From Tenrec ecaudatus (taxonomy: Eukaryota; Chordata; Mammalia; Afrosoricida; Tenrecidae), in contig NC_134535.1 in the NCBI RefSeq assembly GCF_050624435.1, positions 73,528,494 through 73,592,493 of the forward strand: a stretch of DNA of 64,000 bases, read 5' to 3'. The notes below the pieces were generated by a model. The model was not told the DNA's origin. It was given only the letters and a program-made list of their open reading frames with translations, and made no database searches. This document shows, one piece after another, positions 63,510 through 64,000 of this stretch (position 1 is the first letter of the stretch; each line of letters starts with the position of its first letter). A program made the position numbers and the translations under genes.

Positions 63510-64000
63510 GATCTCGGGGGCCGGCCCCAATCCCAATTACTACGTGGACACCTGCCCCTCCCCCCAGAAGAATTTTTTTCAAAGGATGGCATTGGATCTG
63601 CAGTTCCAGGAGAGGGACATATCTGATCAAAGCACATGGGAGCAGATGAAGGGGGAGGAACAGAGAGTGGAGCACAATCTAGCCCAGCAGACCTTGAGGA
63701 CGATGTTCCTGATTAGAGCAGTCAATTCCTGAGAGGACCACATGGCCGGCCCCACTATGAGACATTACTTTCCTCACTGACTCATAGCCCTACAGAGGAC
63801 AACACCAGAGACATGGTGTGGGAATTGCACCTGATCTGATCCCGCCACACCAGGGCAAAACACTAAGGGGTACAACAGAACAACCAAGGAACAGAGCAGC
63901 AAGGTCCCCAGGGAATGGCTGAAGGTGGACTTTGGGGCCAGGGCGTGGTGCCCCAAAAGACTGGACTGGAAAACACTCCTAAAGGCCAACAAACAGTCCT
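63510..64000 (+). mobile_element. L1 3'-UTR segment, inverted copy of 30,880-31,375
   Basis: CCCCAATCCCAATTACTACG, GGAGAGGGACATATCTGATC, CCACATGGCCGGCCCCACTA and GGGCCAGGGCGTGGTGCCCC match the reverse complement of 30,880-31,375 over nearly the whole length. It continues past the window edge. Confidence 0.7.

Noticed and set aside
1-64000. CRISPR arrays, bacterial operons, phage or plasmid functions
   Set aside because: No direct-repeat/spacer pattern or dense coding is present. Spliced gene structure, SINEs, LINEs and LTRs show a mammalian nuclear genome.

Overview
This is a vertebrate nuclear genome window, about 64 kb, dominated by interspersed repeats, with one recognisable protein-coding gene. 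The repeats point to an afrotherian mammal. There are many tRNA-derived AfroSINE copies, L1 3' ends of the afrotherian type, BovB/RTE fragments and a tRNA-Gly/RTE SINE. A SPIN-type hAT element at 27,024-27,212 narrows this to a tenrec-like genome (Echinops or a relative); the species call is inference from repeat content.

The gene is ATP23 (XRCC6BP1/KUB3), a mitochondrial M76-family metallopeptidase, on the minus strand. I resolve six coding exons between 55,204 and 39,223. All have GT/AG junctions and compatible phases and give an intact 244-residue protein with a His-Glu-Leu-Ile-His zinc motif. The first exon lies in a CpG island whose upstream part holds a 19-bp-period array of GC boxes. 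The putative 3' UTR includes an AfroSINE and an AATAAA signal near 38,790.

Layout. 1-22 kb: repeats only (solo LTRs, L1 3' ends, BovB, AfroSINEs) separated by stretches I cannot assign. 22-27 kb: two decayed L1 ORF2 bodies, one split by a 657-bp LTR and an AfroSINE, then the SPIN element. 28-35 kb: mostly L1 3'-UTR sequence in both orientations. 35-38.8 kb: AfroSINEs and unassigned AT-rich DNA. 38.8-55.5 kb: ATP23, with introns full of AfroSINEs, a TA-flanked hairpin MITE, and MIR and L1 pieces. 55.6-61.3 kb: LTRs, L1 ends, a three-level nest (U2 and tRNA-Arg fragments inside an AfroSINE) and a BovB fragment. 61.4-61.8 kb: a second CpG-rich island, possibly a promoter. 61.8-64 kb: unassigned DNA, a MITE fragment and L1 sequence.

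I found no bacterial-type system, no CRISPR array and no intact transposon gene. Apart from ATP23, I treat the longer open frames as chance or repeat-derived. The most distinctive observations are the nested tailless retropseudogenes at 57.2 kb, the phased GC-box array of the ATP23 promoter, the SPIN copy, and a dimeric L1 3' end seen at two loci.
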